From contig CM077598.1 in NCBI GenBank assembly GCA_039654915.1, positions 67,174,041 through 67,238,040 of the forward strand: DNA of 64,000 bases, read 5' to 3'. Each line of letters begins with the position of its first letter. The first letter of the stretch is position 1. The notes under the pieces were generated by a model that searched no databases, was not told the DNA's origin, and was given only the letters and a program-made list of their open reading frames with translations. The stretch is from Aquilaria yunnanensis (Eukaryota; Streptophyta; Magnoliopsida; Malvales; Thymelaeaceae). The translations under genes and the position numbers were made by a program. This document shows positions 1 to 9,560 of the stretch, piece after piece.

Positions 1-2298
1 GCAGAAGCCGTCCTGAAAGGCAACCTTGGTCGCCTGAACGGCTTTGTCTTTTTCTAAGTCCAAGTCGTTTGCCTCATTTTGAAGATCCGAAACCTCCTTC
101 CGAAGATCTGCAACCTCTTTCTCCAGCTCCTTAATCTTCTTCTTCTTCTTCAAACCCTTCTTCAGCGAGTCGACCTTGGCTTGAAGTTCGGCATTGTCAG
201 CAAGAGCCTTCGTCAGGAGAGCATGTTCTCCTTCTTTCTCCTTCTAAATGGCCTCGTTGGCCGAGGTTAAGCTCACAACCTTCTCACCAAGGTCGGACAT
301 CTTCTTCGAAAAATCCTTTAGGAGATCCTCTTGGCCCTTCAAGAATTCCTCCCGAAGCTTGGCAACCTTCTCCTTGGCTATTCGGCTCAACTCGGTGTTC
401 GTCACAACCGAGTTAGCGTAGAAGACCCTGGCCTTTGTTAATTTATCTTCATCCCAAGCTCGGACCGAAGACTGCCTTGCTGTCAAGCCCGAAGGTATTC
501 ACTATACCCCAGGAGCTACAAAAAAAGGGTACTTAGCGAAATTAAGACAAGGAAAGCCAAAACACTTAGACAAAGAAGTATGAGGAAAAATAAAGAAGCC
601 TGAAGAACTACCTGGGCAGCATGCTCAGAAACCTTAGCGGCAAGGGTATCCTCGGAGGCACACTCCTCGGCAACTGCCTTGAAGGAAGCCTGAGTGAGCA
701 CGCCCCTCGCCATCTGGGGAGCCATTTCCCGGCAATCCTCGGAGAATAGGTTCATGTCCTCCATGAAAGACCAGAACGGCTCCATTGGGACTTTGTCCTT
801 CGGGATGAAGGAATCCCGAAGAGCCCGCCTTCGGGCATGCTCAACCATCCCAGTTGAGGGTGCCAGATCCTCTGAAAAGTTGAAAGCGTAAGTCAGACAA
901 AGCCCCTTAACTATAAAGGTTATGAGGATACGAGTATTAAAAAGGGGTAAGAGACAAACTAGGTGCAACCTTAGCAACGTCATCATCGGAGTCCTGGACC
1001 TCCTCCACGTCGGCAGGAATATCTTTGCCTTTATCCCTTCGGCATTTATCCAACTCCTCGGCAGAGGGACTCCCTGCCAAAGAGCCCAAAAGACCCACCG
1101 ATGTGGTGGGACTCAATGAAGCAGGAACAACGACCACACCGGCAGGAACCTCGGCCGCAGTTTCAGGCTCGGCGGGAGTTTCAGGCTTGATGGAAGTTGC
1201 AATGTCACCGCCGACCTCCGCCGCATCCTCCGGGGGTGGAAGAAGGGTGTCCTTCTTTGCCTTCTTGGCCAAAGATGGTCTGCTCCCAGTAGTCTTGTGC
1301 CTCTTGGAGACACCTTTCTTCGTTTGTTCTCCCTTCTCGGCCTGACCAAGGAAGAGAGACTTATAGTAGGTAGTAGACTCGTCGCCCATCTCTGAAAAAG
1401 AGGGGAAACATCAATGTGAGTCCAGACAGGCATTTATGCTGAAAACTTTGAAAGGAAACTTAGTTTCAAAAAAGGCTTCTTAAGTGAGCTCGCTTCAAAG
1501 GAGCTTCACTAGCCAGGACTCCTTCCCCTCGATGGCAGGAGCTGGCATGCCGAGATCCGTCTTATGCTCCTTAACCACCACCAACTCCCGAAGGACCTCT
1601 TTGGTCATAAGCCTCCAATTGATGAGGAAGGGGTAGAGGGAGCGTGGAGGGACCTCGGCATCCTAGTCGGCGACAACACGGATACGTCTGTCGAAGTCCA
1701 CAAACCTCGCCGCCAACTCGACAGTTAGCAACTTCTTGGATACATGACATCCGTCTCCAACTTTCCCCGAGCCCACTTAGTGGGAACATACGACCAGGCC
1801 TCCGCCACCTTTAGGAAGAATAACTTCCTTTGCCACCCTCGCTAGCTATCATTGGTAGCGAAGGTGAACATGAATTTTTTGCTCCTAGATCCCCGAGGTA
1901 GCATGAAATAAAGCCACCCTTCGGAATCGGATAGAGCTTGTAATACTGCATGAACAGGATAAAATGGGGTTCTACCCCGAAGACCCCACACATGCAGAGA
2001 AAGGCATTCAAATAGCAGTAAGAGTTGGGAGGAAGCTGATTTACGGTTATGCCATGAAATTGGCAAAAGTCACAAATCATCTTCGTAGGAGGAAACCGAA
2101 GTCCGGCCTTCAGTTAGGCTCGAAAAACAGTAACCTCGTCGTCCCGGTTCATAAAGCTAAAGTGATCAAGGTGGGGTAACCTCGTGGTGGGTAGGAAGGA
2201 AGGAAAAACTTGGCTGTCCACTTCTCTAATTTCTCAGAAGTAGAGCAACAACGGTGAGACATAAGAGGTTGCCAACTCTCAGGAATGGGCAAAGACAA
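1..2298 (-). pseudogene. Tat aORF copy A, four exons, decayed
   Basis: Same gene as copy F at 58048-60679; its function is unknown. The inferred start is at 2298, where the ATG has become TTG. Exon 1 runs 2298-1464 and is frameshifted. Intron 1 is 1392-1463, and its donor GT has become CT. Exon 2 is 1391-970 and open: a 150-codon reading frame beginning MGDES, with a Lys-rich stretch KKAKKD and a Pro/Glu-rich low-complexity middle. Intron 2 is 870-969. Exon 3 is 869-612 (open; contains LFSEDCREMAPQMARG). Intron 3 is 516-611. Exon 4 begins at 515 and runs off the left edge; it encodes a long charged helix (LREEFLKGQEDLLKDFSKK) but carries stops near its beginning and at about 244. The exon 1 product resembles plant 'putative gypsy type transposon' (Transposase_28-like) proteins; that is my recognition only. 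Confidence 0.8.
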
Positions 2299-2544
2299 GG
2301 TTGGCCGAAAAAGAGACTTTAGAAAGAAGAAAAATGACTTCGGGAAGCTAAAAGAATAGTAGAAACCGAAGGACCTCTAGAGTCAGAACCCATCAAAATT
2401 CTTGCCGAAGTCAGGGTTTGTGGACGCCATCGTGAAAGGTGGCCGAAAGAAGCGCCGCCGTTAATACCGCCGCGAAAAAGGAGAGAAGGCACAAGAGCAA
2501 ACGAGAGCAAAGAAAAACAAATGAAGAGTATGACAAGAGGAGGC

Positions 2545-2551
2545 TTATATA
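2545..2551 (-). promoter_or_regulatory. TATA box of the aORF (copy A)
   Basis: TATATAA on the minus strand, about 250 nt upstream of the aORF start position. The flanking context (CGATC before, GCCTCCTC after) is shared with copy F at 60947-60953, and a TATA box lies at a similar distance in copy C (19433-19440). This fits a promoter read toward the element interior from near the 3' LTR, opposite to the genomic RNA. Confidence 0.65.
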
Positions 2552-2954
2552 GATCGAGGAAGGGTAGGCAGAAGGGCATCATAATTGCTATGCGAAGGCA
2601 AAACGTCGCCATAATTGCCACTCGAACGTGAAAAGGCGTACCCATCCCAACCAGCACCTACCACGTGTCGCCCGTCACGAGAAACTAGGACGCATTTTCT
2701 GACATCTTGAAAACTTTGGGTGCACCGCTCCAGACTGACACACCTAGTTCCAAGACGTGACGGTCCACTAGCGTATGGCAAGAAAAGTAAAGAGGTTGGG
2801 TATCTCGAGAACACCAAAGGGCAGGCAGGTATCACCTATCCGAACAAAGCATATACCCTAGGTGGCAAAGTGCCTCCCCTGCGAACGTCACACTCCGAGT
2901 CCTGAAAAACGCCCCCAAAAGGACCACTAGCCGAAGCCTCCACTCTGACTTTCT

Positions 2955-2967
2955 GAAGGGGGGCATC
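2955..2967 (+). other. Polypurine tract of Tat-A
   Basis: GAAGGGGGGCATC directly abuts the TGATAGCC of the 3' LTR. The same position holds AAAGGGGGGCATG in Tat-F (61355-61367) and its reverse complement in Tat-C. Confidence 0.85.
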
Positions 2968-3658
2968 TGATAGCCGAAGTGCTATTGCCCTGGTCACCTA
3001 AGGACCCCGGAAAGGAGGGAGTCAAACACCTGAGGTACACGACCTCGGTAGCCCGCCAATACCAACCTCGGGAAACTAGCGTATCGCCTCCCTCGGGAAG
3101 GCGATCGAACCAGCTTCGGGGGATAAGAACCAACCACCTTCTGCATGAGAAAGTCCCCCGAAGGACTAACTTTGGAGCCAGTTAATACCCCAAAGTACCA
3201 GTCTAACTCTGGGAAAGGGCCCCCTCACTCCGAAGAAAGACATCAACCAAGGGGACCTCGGAGGTACAACAAGAGCCATCAAGAAGTCTCTGACATTTTG
3301 CCCGCACTCTGACACGCCGCCACAGCCTATGTCCTGTCATGCAGGGCTATGCTTACCGCAACTCGCGGCCCGAGGAGCCTGCAGGCGGCTAGGGGCCCCC
3401 ACACCCAGAAGTACGGATGACATCCGTCCATACACGTGTCATAATTCGAAGGGCTCACCCCCTCTTATATATCAGGGGAGTGGTCACAGGTAAAAGGGGG
3501 GATCTCTCTCCTCTCTCTGCCCTAAATCCTTTCCTTTTAGCCCCCGGGAAAACACGGCAGGCCATACTCTCTTGTGCTTACTACTCCCTCTCCACCTCTT
3601 AAAGCACTGACTTAGGCGTCGGAGGCTCCTCCCCGGAAAAAGACTCCGGGGACCTCCT

Positions 3659-5071
3659 TGTTAGTGTTGTGCCGAAAAGCCAATCATGAGATGATTGTAT
3701 TTTTGCAAATTGAGTCTTGATATTTTATTAAGGCATTAATCCAGCAATTATGTTTGTCATTTTGTTTCTGCGTAACTTAACAAACATAATTGTAAGCTTA
3801 CAATAATGATATTCTTAAACGTCCCTGGTCTAGTATTATTTTGGAGCAGGTTACAATAATACAGAACGACTAGCATATGTGGAGACTAATATGGGATATG
3901 TAGTCTACATTGGGTACAAGTTGGAGAACTTGTGTACTAGACCAACCCATCATGAGAACACTACATGGATCGTTATATGAGTGTCATAAGTGATTCTCAT
4001 AGTGATCATGGTATATGTAGTCCTTCGACCTAAGATCATCAAGGTTCCCTACATGTGAGTCACATACTTTGATACTTCCCTTTCTTGCTCGTAACTGAGT
4101 GAACTTGAAGGAGGTCATTGGGTATGTCACATATCATGCGGAGGGATTTGTATGATCAAGATGGGATTTGTCCCTCCTATGTAATGGGAGTGATATCTTC
4201 GAGACCCTTGAAAGAGTAAGACTTAGAAAAATGCATGGCCATGCTCAGATGAGTTGATATACGATATCAATGTCATCAGTCTAAGTTGGTCTACTCGGTA
4301 ATCAAGAATCCAAAGATTGGGCTATACGAGAGTGACACATTCCATGTCTCGTGCTTAGTCTTGATATCTTGGACAAAGGCACCATGGCATATATCGGTGA
4401 TGATCATAAAGGTTAGTTGAATCATCGACAATCTTGTCACTTGGGTAGCAATGATGTGTTGCTAGACACCGCTCATTGCTTATGATCATAAATGTGATTT
4501 ATGATCATTGCCAATGTGGTAAGAGCCTATTGGGTCGCACACGTAGAGCTATTTGGATCATTAGAGTGCAGGGGCTAATAATTTGGGTTTTGGTTTCACA
4601 ATAATTTCGTATTAATAATGGGCCCAATAGTTGAGCCATTATTAGCCCGAAATTAAAGCCTAGTTGGATTAGGGCTTTGAAACCTATTAGGCTTAGAAGT
4701 TGAGTCACACTATAAATACAACTTCTAGTGAGAAATTCGTAGGTCTCCTTGCCCTAGCCTCCCAAACGGACAGCCGCACTCTTCTCTTGCAATTCCTTGG
4801 AGGACGCAAGCTAGCACTACGAGCGCAAGAGAAACACATCTGCCGGGATGTAGTGGAAGCGTGGTGATCCCGAGAGGCTCATGTTGATACCATAGAGAGC
4901 TTGAACGCGTCAACTGTTCAGGTTTTGTGATTCGACTCTACAGTTGACTGAGAGATCTCAACCAAAAATTAGGTATGAAATTTCTTGAACACCCGGTTTA
5001 CCCCGTTTCACTTGGATCCTGGAGGGTTTCGGTTAAATTCCGCTTCACTGTTTGGCTCCTGAAACCCATCA
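3659..5071 (+). repeat. Cop solo LTR 1 (Ty1/Copia)
   Basis: Starts TGTTAGTG and ends CCCATCA. It is flanked by a perfect TSD, CTCCT, at 3654-3658 and 5072-5076. There is no primer site or internal region next to it, so it is a solo LTR. The family is identified by the complete Cop element at 48653-62561, whose LTR abuts a Copia pol and a polypurine tract. Confidence 0.95.
4482..4718 (+). promoter_or_regulatory. Cop LTR hairpin and TATA box
   Basis: A perfect palindrome with 12-bp arms (ATGATCATAAAT) and a 3-nt loop lies at 4482-4508, and TATAAATA lies at 4711-4718. The TATA box recurs at 11195, 17964, 22093 and 27049 in the other plus-strand copies. The hairpin is unchanged in all seven LTRs that still contain this region. 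TATA is the probable LTR promoter; a role for the hairpin is inference. Confidence 0.7.
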
Positions 5072-5306
5072 CTCCTAACCCCTATTTTCTCAGTGTTTCA
5101 AGCAGGTCCTCCTAAGGAATCCCCGTTTCGGGCTCTCTCCCATGCCGGAAGTCCTTCTCGACTTCACCGTACCTGCCACACGAAGGTGCTGCCGACCATC
5201 ACAGGTGATCCACACAGACCACCTTCTATCGGAACTCGCCTGCACCCCCTGAAGTCCCTGCGGCATTCACCACGACACACAGTGGAAATGATGCTGATGG
5301 GCATCA

Positions 5307-6533
5307 AGATAGATGCTTAAATCCACAGCTTGCTCATTATTTATTTCTTTGTATTTGATCTGATTTTGCTGTTTAGCACAGATCGTAGCTTTTATTTTAC
5401 ATTTATTTTTATGGAATGTTTCGCTATTGAGTCATGTAAAGCCCGTTCCATGGTATGTATATGCCGTTTGGCTTTACAATTAATAAAATTTCACACCGGT
5501 GGTGGTGTTTAACTCTTAAAACAAGTAGTTATAAAAATTTTGTTTTAATATCAATTTCTAAAAATATAAAATGAAATTAAACTTAAAATTAAAAACTAAA
5601 AATTAAAAATTAAACCTAAAACTAAAAATAAAAATAAAATTTGCAAATTTAAAATTAAAAATTATACGGATTTTCCTAAAAAGGATGAGTTGTTTCCTTT
5701 TTTAGAACATTTTTAATATCTAATTTATCTTATCACTCTTATTTAAATTCTCTTTGTACAAAACAAAAAAAAATATTTTTGTACTTAGAATTATAATGTA
5801 ATAGAGAATTACAAAAAATAATCCTATTAATAAGTCTACTTTAGATCCTACTCCACCCAGTTAAAGCTTACCTTTGGTTGTAAAGAGGAAAAATTTCTCA
5901 TACAAGCCAGGATTTGAACTTTACCATGCTACAATAAATAGTAGACTTCAATGCCAATTTGCCAACAAGATACCGGCTTGGAGGGAGAATTTTAGGACTT
6001 AATCCTAAGAATGTTTTCATTTTCATTCTTCCTCCTCTTCTTCTTTTTAATTTTTTTACAAAATAGCATAGGTTTTGCCAATTGATTTTAAATTATGTGA
6101 TATTTGGAGATATTATTTTCTAAAAATACCAAGGATTTATTAATTTGGTGTACATTTTTAAATCATTTTAAAAGGTATTCAAAATTATTTTTTCCAGGTA
6201 GTAATTATTTTCTCAAATTATGTATAATAATAATATGTTAATTATCACAAAAAATTGACACAGAGTTGACATGGAGAACATTAAGAATCCTACAAAAGAA
6301 AATAACATTAGAGGCCCCCAAGGTATGTATTCATATAAAGGGCCTTTTAACACTTAACTAAAAATTAAAAATTAAAACTAAAACTAAAAATAAAAATAAA
6401 AATTACAAATTATATGGGCCAGCTCGAATTCAGCCCAGCTCGGCACAGGACCGCGTCAGGCCTTGCACGGACGTGGCACGTGTCAACTGGGCCCAATCGG
6501 TCCCGAGCCGGTTCGGCCCACTGTGCAACACTA
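5307..6533. other. AT-rich gene-free stretch between Tat-A and Tat-B
   Basis: No coding signal. It holds two similar A-rich blocks built from AAAATTAAAA and ACTAAAAATAAA units (5573-5660 and 6349-6413) about 770 bp apart, and a GC-rich block (6414-6533) that meets the truncated Tat-B aORF. It may be pre-insertion DNA or an eroded element. Confidence 0.5.
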
Positions 6534-7244
6534 CGTACAGTGGGTACCTTCGGGCTTGGGTGGCTAAGCCATGTTCTGTCCGAAGTTAGTTGGAGGAGAG
6601 CTTGGCCAAGGCCGAGGAACTTTTTTCCAGCTCAGTCGTCAAATATGGCGAGCTTAATAAAATCGCCAAAGAGGAGTTGGCCAACCTTCGGCAGGAAATG
6701 CGAAAGAGCCAAGGTGAACTTATGGAGGATTTTTCCTTCAAGGTGTCGGACCTTGGCGCAAAGGTGATATCGCTGATCTCGGTGAATGAGGCTTTTTAGA
6801 ATGAGAAAGAGGAAGCTGCCACTGACCTTCTGAAGACATTGGGGCTGAATGCTGAACTCCAAGCCGAGGTCGATTGGCTGAAGAAGGAGAAGAAGAAGAA
6901 GAAGAAAGAAAACGCTGGAGAAGGAGGTTGAGGTCCTCAAGAAAGAGCTCGAGGACTTAAGGGTGGCGAAGGCTAAGTCCGATGAGGCAACTAAGTCCTT
7001 TTAGCAAGACAGTTTTTGCCTTGTTCGGCACTAGGTCTTGTCCAAATTCCCCGACCCTGACTTTTCCTTCCTGGCTGCTCTGGACATTCCCGAAGGACAA
7101 TCTTCAAAATGGTTGAGGGTAGAGTTTCTCAACCTCCCCATTCCTCCTCCTTTAGCGACCAAAGTTGGTGTGGACGAAGAGGCCGAGTCAGAAGATGACC
7201 CAGCCGAAGATGCTAAAGACCCTGAAGATGGGCAAGACAAATAA
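6534..7244 (+). pseudogene. Tat aORF copy B, last exon only
   Basis: Matches exon 4 of copies A, C and F. It begins TACAGTGGGTACC, close to the exon 4 border, and continues with a charged helical region (EELANLRQEMRKSQGELMEDF) that looks like a coiled coil. It ends with FSFLAALDIPEG followed by an acidic tail (DDPAEDAKDPEDGQDK) and a TAA stop at 7242-7244. Internal stops at about 6799 and 7000 make it non-functional. Everything 5' of exon 4, including the promoter, is missing. It shows the aORF C-terminus most clearly. Confidence 0.75.
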
Positions 7245-7809
7245 TAGGCGCCTCCTTTTCCTTGCCCTCTTTCTTCTTTGTTTGGGGAGTTCTACACCTT
7301 GTACTTTTGGTAATGAAATGTTAATGAAATGGAACTTTTCCTCAAAATTTTGACTAAGTTCCTGATTAATACAACCTCAGATACTATCTTCATCCTTTGG
7401 CGTTTTAACCATCTTCAGCTATGAGTCATATTATTCTTGTAAAGACTTAGAAAGTTAGTCCTTTTGAAGGTTTGATGACCATCTACGGTCAACCTTCTTT
7501 GGAAAACTTGGCTTTCAAGAATAGATAACTACCTTTGGCACCAACAGTATTTGGTCGATTACCTTTAGTTAAACTTAATTTATGCCAAAACAGTTGAACA
7601 CCTTTGGAATCAACCATATTCAGGAACGGCCATATTCCATCTTCGGCACAAACCATGTTCGGTTGACTACTTTTGACAAAAATTGGACAATTTTACTCAT
7701 CCACTTTCGGAAACAACCAAATTCAGATTTTCCCCCTTCAACGCCATCTATGTTCGGTCAGTCACCTTCGGTAGAAGCAGTACAATTTTTTGCCTTGAAA
7801 ATTTTTCTA
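7245..7809. other. Spacer between aORF and pol ends in Tat-B
   Basis: T-rich 3' flank of the aORF followed by repeated CCTTTGG/CTTTCGG motifs. The two genes converge here tail to tail. I see no further gene. Confidence 0.5.
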
Positions 7810-8790
7810 AGTGTAGAATTTTTTCAAAGAGTCTAAATGCCATGTATGTTTCAATTCTCCACCTTTGGTATCATCGAGCTTGTAGACTCCTGGTCGAACT
7901 TCCTCGAGGACCAAATAAGGTCCATACCAATTTGCCCGAAGTACTCCCTGAGATGGTCTTCAAGCTTCAAATTCAGCCTTTCGAAGAACGAAGTCCCCTT
8001 TCTTGATTGCTTTACGCTTAACATGCAGGTTTGTCACAACGGCTACTCTTTGCTGAAAAGCTTTTCTTCTGAGTTCAGCGTTCTCTCTATGCTTGTCAAC
8101 CATGTCCAACATGGTTCATAACCCAAGGTGGTTCCCTTCTTTGTCGAACACCTATATTCTAACAAAGGGCTGTACAACCTTGACAGGGATAATGGCCTCT
8201 ATGCCGAAGACGAATAAGAAGGGTGTCTCACCATTTTCCCTTTAATTCTTTCAACCTCTTTTTTAGACCATCTTTATCGTTCTGTTGGACACTTCAACTT
8301 GTCCATTGCTCTGAGGGTGGGAGATTGGGGTGAAGTGCAATTTTATCCTGAGGTCAGCAACGAATTCTTGGAAACCCTTATCGGTAAACTGTGAACAATT
8401 ATCAGCTACTACCACCCTCGGTATGCCAAATCTACATATGATGTTCTTCTAGACAAATCTTTGTATGTCCTTCGCTGATATTGCTACTAAAGGCTCGGCC
8501 TCGATCCACTTGCTGAAATAGTCTACTGCGACTACGCAGAACTTCACCCCTGCTGGAGTTGTTGGGAGAGGTCTAATTAGGTCAATACCCCAAATAGTGA
8601 AGGGGCAAGGATAGTTTGCCATAGTTATCACTTCCGAGGGTCGTCTCTGGATGGGAGTGTGTCTTTGGCACTTGTCGCATTTCTGGACAAACTGCCTCGC
8701 ATCCTTCCTTAAGGTAGGCTAGAAATATCCTTGGCGGAGTAGTAACCCGGCAAGGGCATCAGTTCCTATGTGTGAACCATAGGCCCCCTC
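7810..8790 (-). pseudogene. pol: Tat-B integrase and pol C-terminus
   Basis: Read on the minus strand: a CHC-type zinc-binding remnant (CDKCQRHTPIQRRP, about 8640-8690), then the DDE core. The first Asp is in WGIDLIRPLP (about 8590). The second is in VVVADNCSQF (about 8390). The Glu is in PQSNGQVEVSNR (about 8300). All three catalytic residues are therefore present. Toward 7810 follows a C-terminal segment with NWYGPYLVLEE and GVYKLDDTKGG, typical of the Gypsy integrase tail. Stops and frameshifts interrupt the frame, for example just after the core. It would integrate the element cDNA if intact. The homologous core in Tat-F has lost two catalytic residues. Confidence 0.85.
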
Positions 8791-9163
8791 ATGGACTTCT
8801 TTGAGCACCGTCTCCATGTCCTTTTCACTGACACACCTCTGTAACGGACTTGCGTACCCTTGTCGATACAACTTTTCTCCAGTCAGAAAGTATCTTCCTG
8901 AGTGCTTTCACACTTTAGCAGCTTCAAGAAGGTCTTCGGGGAGTTCTGAAGTTGTGAGGTACTTCTTGATAGGATCTTTCCACCCCATGTCCGAGGTTGC
9001 TATACACATTACCGCTATGCTTGGTTGATACAACACTTCGGTAGACTCCTTCGATTGTTCAGAGTATCTGCCTCCATATTATCTCATCGCGGTACATTTT
9101 CTATATGTACCGTGTCAAACTCCTGGATGAGCTTTTTTACGAGGTCATGGTACTTTGCCAAGT

Positions 9164-9560
9164 TTAAGTCCTTTGCACCGTAGTCCCCCCCCCCATCTGT
9201 TGGACCACTAATTGATAATTGCTGTGGGCCTTCAGATTCCTTACACCCACTCTTTTTGCCAGCCGCAAGCCTACTATAAGGGCTTCATATTCGGCGACAT
9301 TGTTCATGACATTGAATCCGAATGTGATGGCCTTTATGGCTTCCATACCATTGGGCTCCTGGAGGATTACTCCAGCTCTTTGATGTTCAGAACCAGAGGC
9401 TCCATCAATAAAAAGTGTCCACTCATGTTTATCATTTTTGAGGTCCTCCGGGGTATCTTCAGTTTTTGGTATTTCAGCATTGAAGTCTTCCAATGCTTGG
9501 GCCTTTATTACCCTTCTCGGCTCATAGGTGATGTCGTATTCACTGAGCTCAATGCATCAC
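9164..9560 (-). pseudogene. pol: Tat-B second (archaeal-type) RNase H
   Basis: Minus-strand frame of 109 codons from 9493. It contains EWTLFIDGAS with the first Asp, VAEYEALIVGLRLAK with the Glu, and KAHSNYQLVVQQ, where the usual second Asp (SDSQLV in relatives) is Asn. It lies between the RT-linked RNase H and the integrase. An extra RNase H at this position is a known feature of Tat elements. The Asp-to-Asn change and a C-run at 9183-9192, which probably shifts the frame, suggest loss of activity. The equivalent domain of Tat-E is cut at 48335 by H2. Confidence 0.8.

Larger units (their letters stand above)
1..5306 (+). mobile_element. Tat-A: Ty3/Gypsy Tat-type element, 3' portion
   Basis: Seen: an antisense aORF (1-2298), a spacer with the aORF promoter, a polypurine tract and a 3' LTR that starts TGATAGCC at 2968 and ends GGGCATCA at 5306. 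The order aORF, PPT, LTR is the same as in Tat-F (58048-61868), so pol and the 5' LTR should lie left of the window. A Cop solo LTR sits inside the 3' LTR. Antisense extra ORFs between pol and 3' LTR are known in the Tat lineage of Ty3/Gypsy elements; assigning this element to Tat rests on that layout and on Tat-B's pol. Confidence 0.85.
2968..5306 (+). repeat. 3' LTR of Tat-A, split by a Cop solo LTR
   Basis: Starts TGATAGCCGAAG and ends CTGATGGGCATCA, giving TGAT/ATCA inverted ends. Without the insertion (3659-5071 plus one 5-bp duplication) the LTR is about 921 bp, close to the 928 bp of the Tat-F 5' LTR. The sequence on both sides of the insertion joins cleanly when compared with 55381-55440. 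Confidence 0.85.

Noticed and set aside
5307..5520. 3' untranslated region of a host gene (AATAAAATTTC near 5480)
   Set aside because: No coding exon upstream: the sequence before it is the Tat-A LTR. A polyadenylation-like hexamer alone is weak in AT-rich DNA.
6414..6767. 117-codon frame on the plus strand as a new gene
   Set aside because: It crosses the junction into aORF exon 4 in the wrong frame; no motif.
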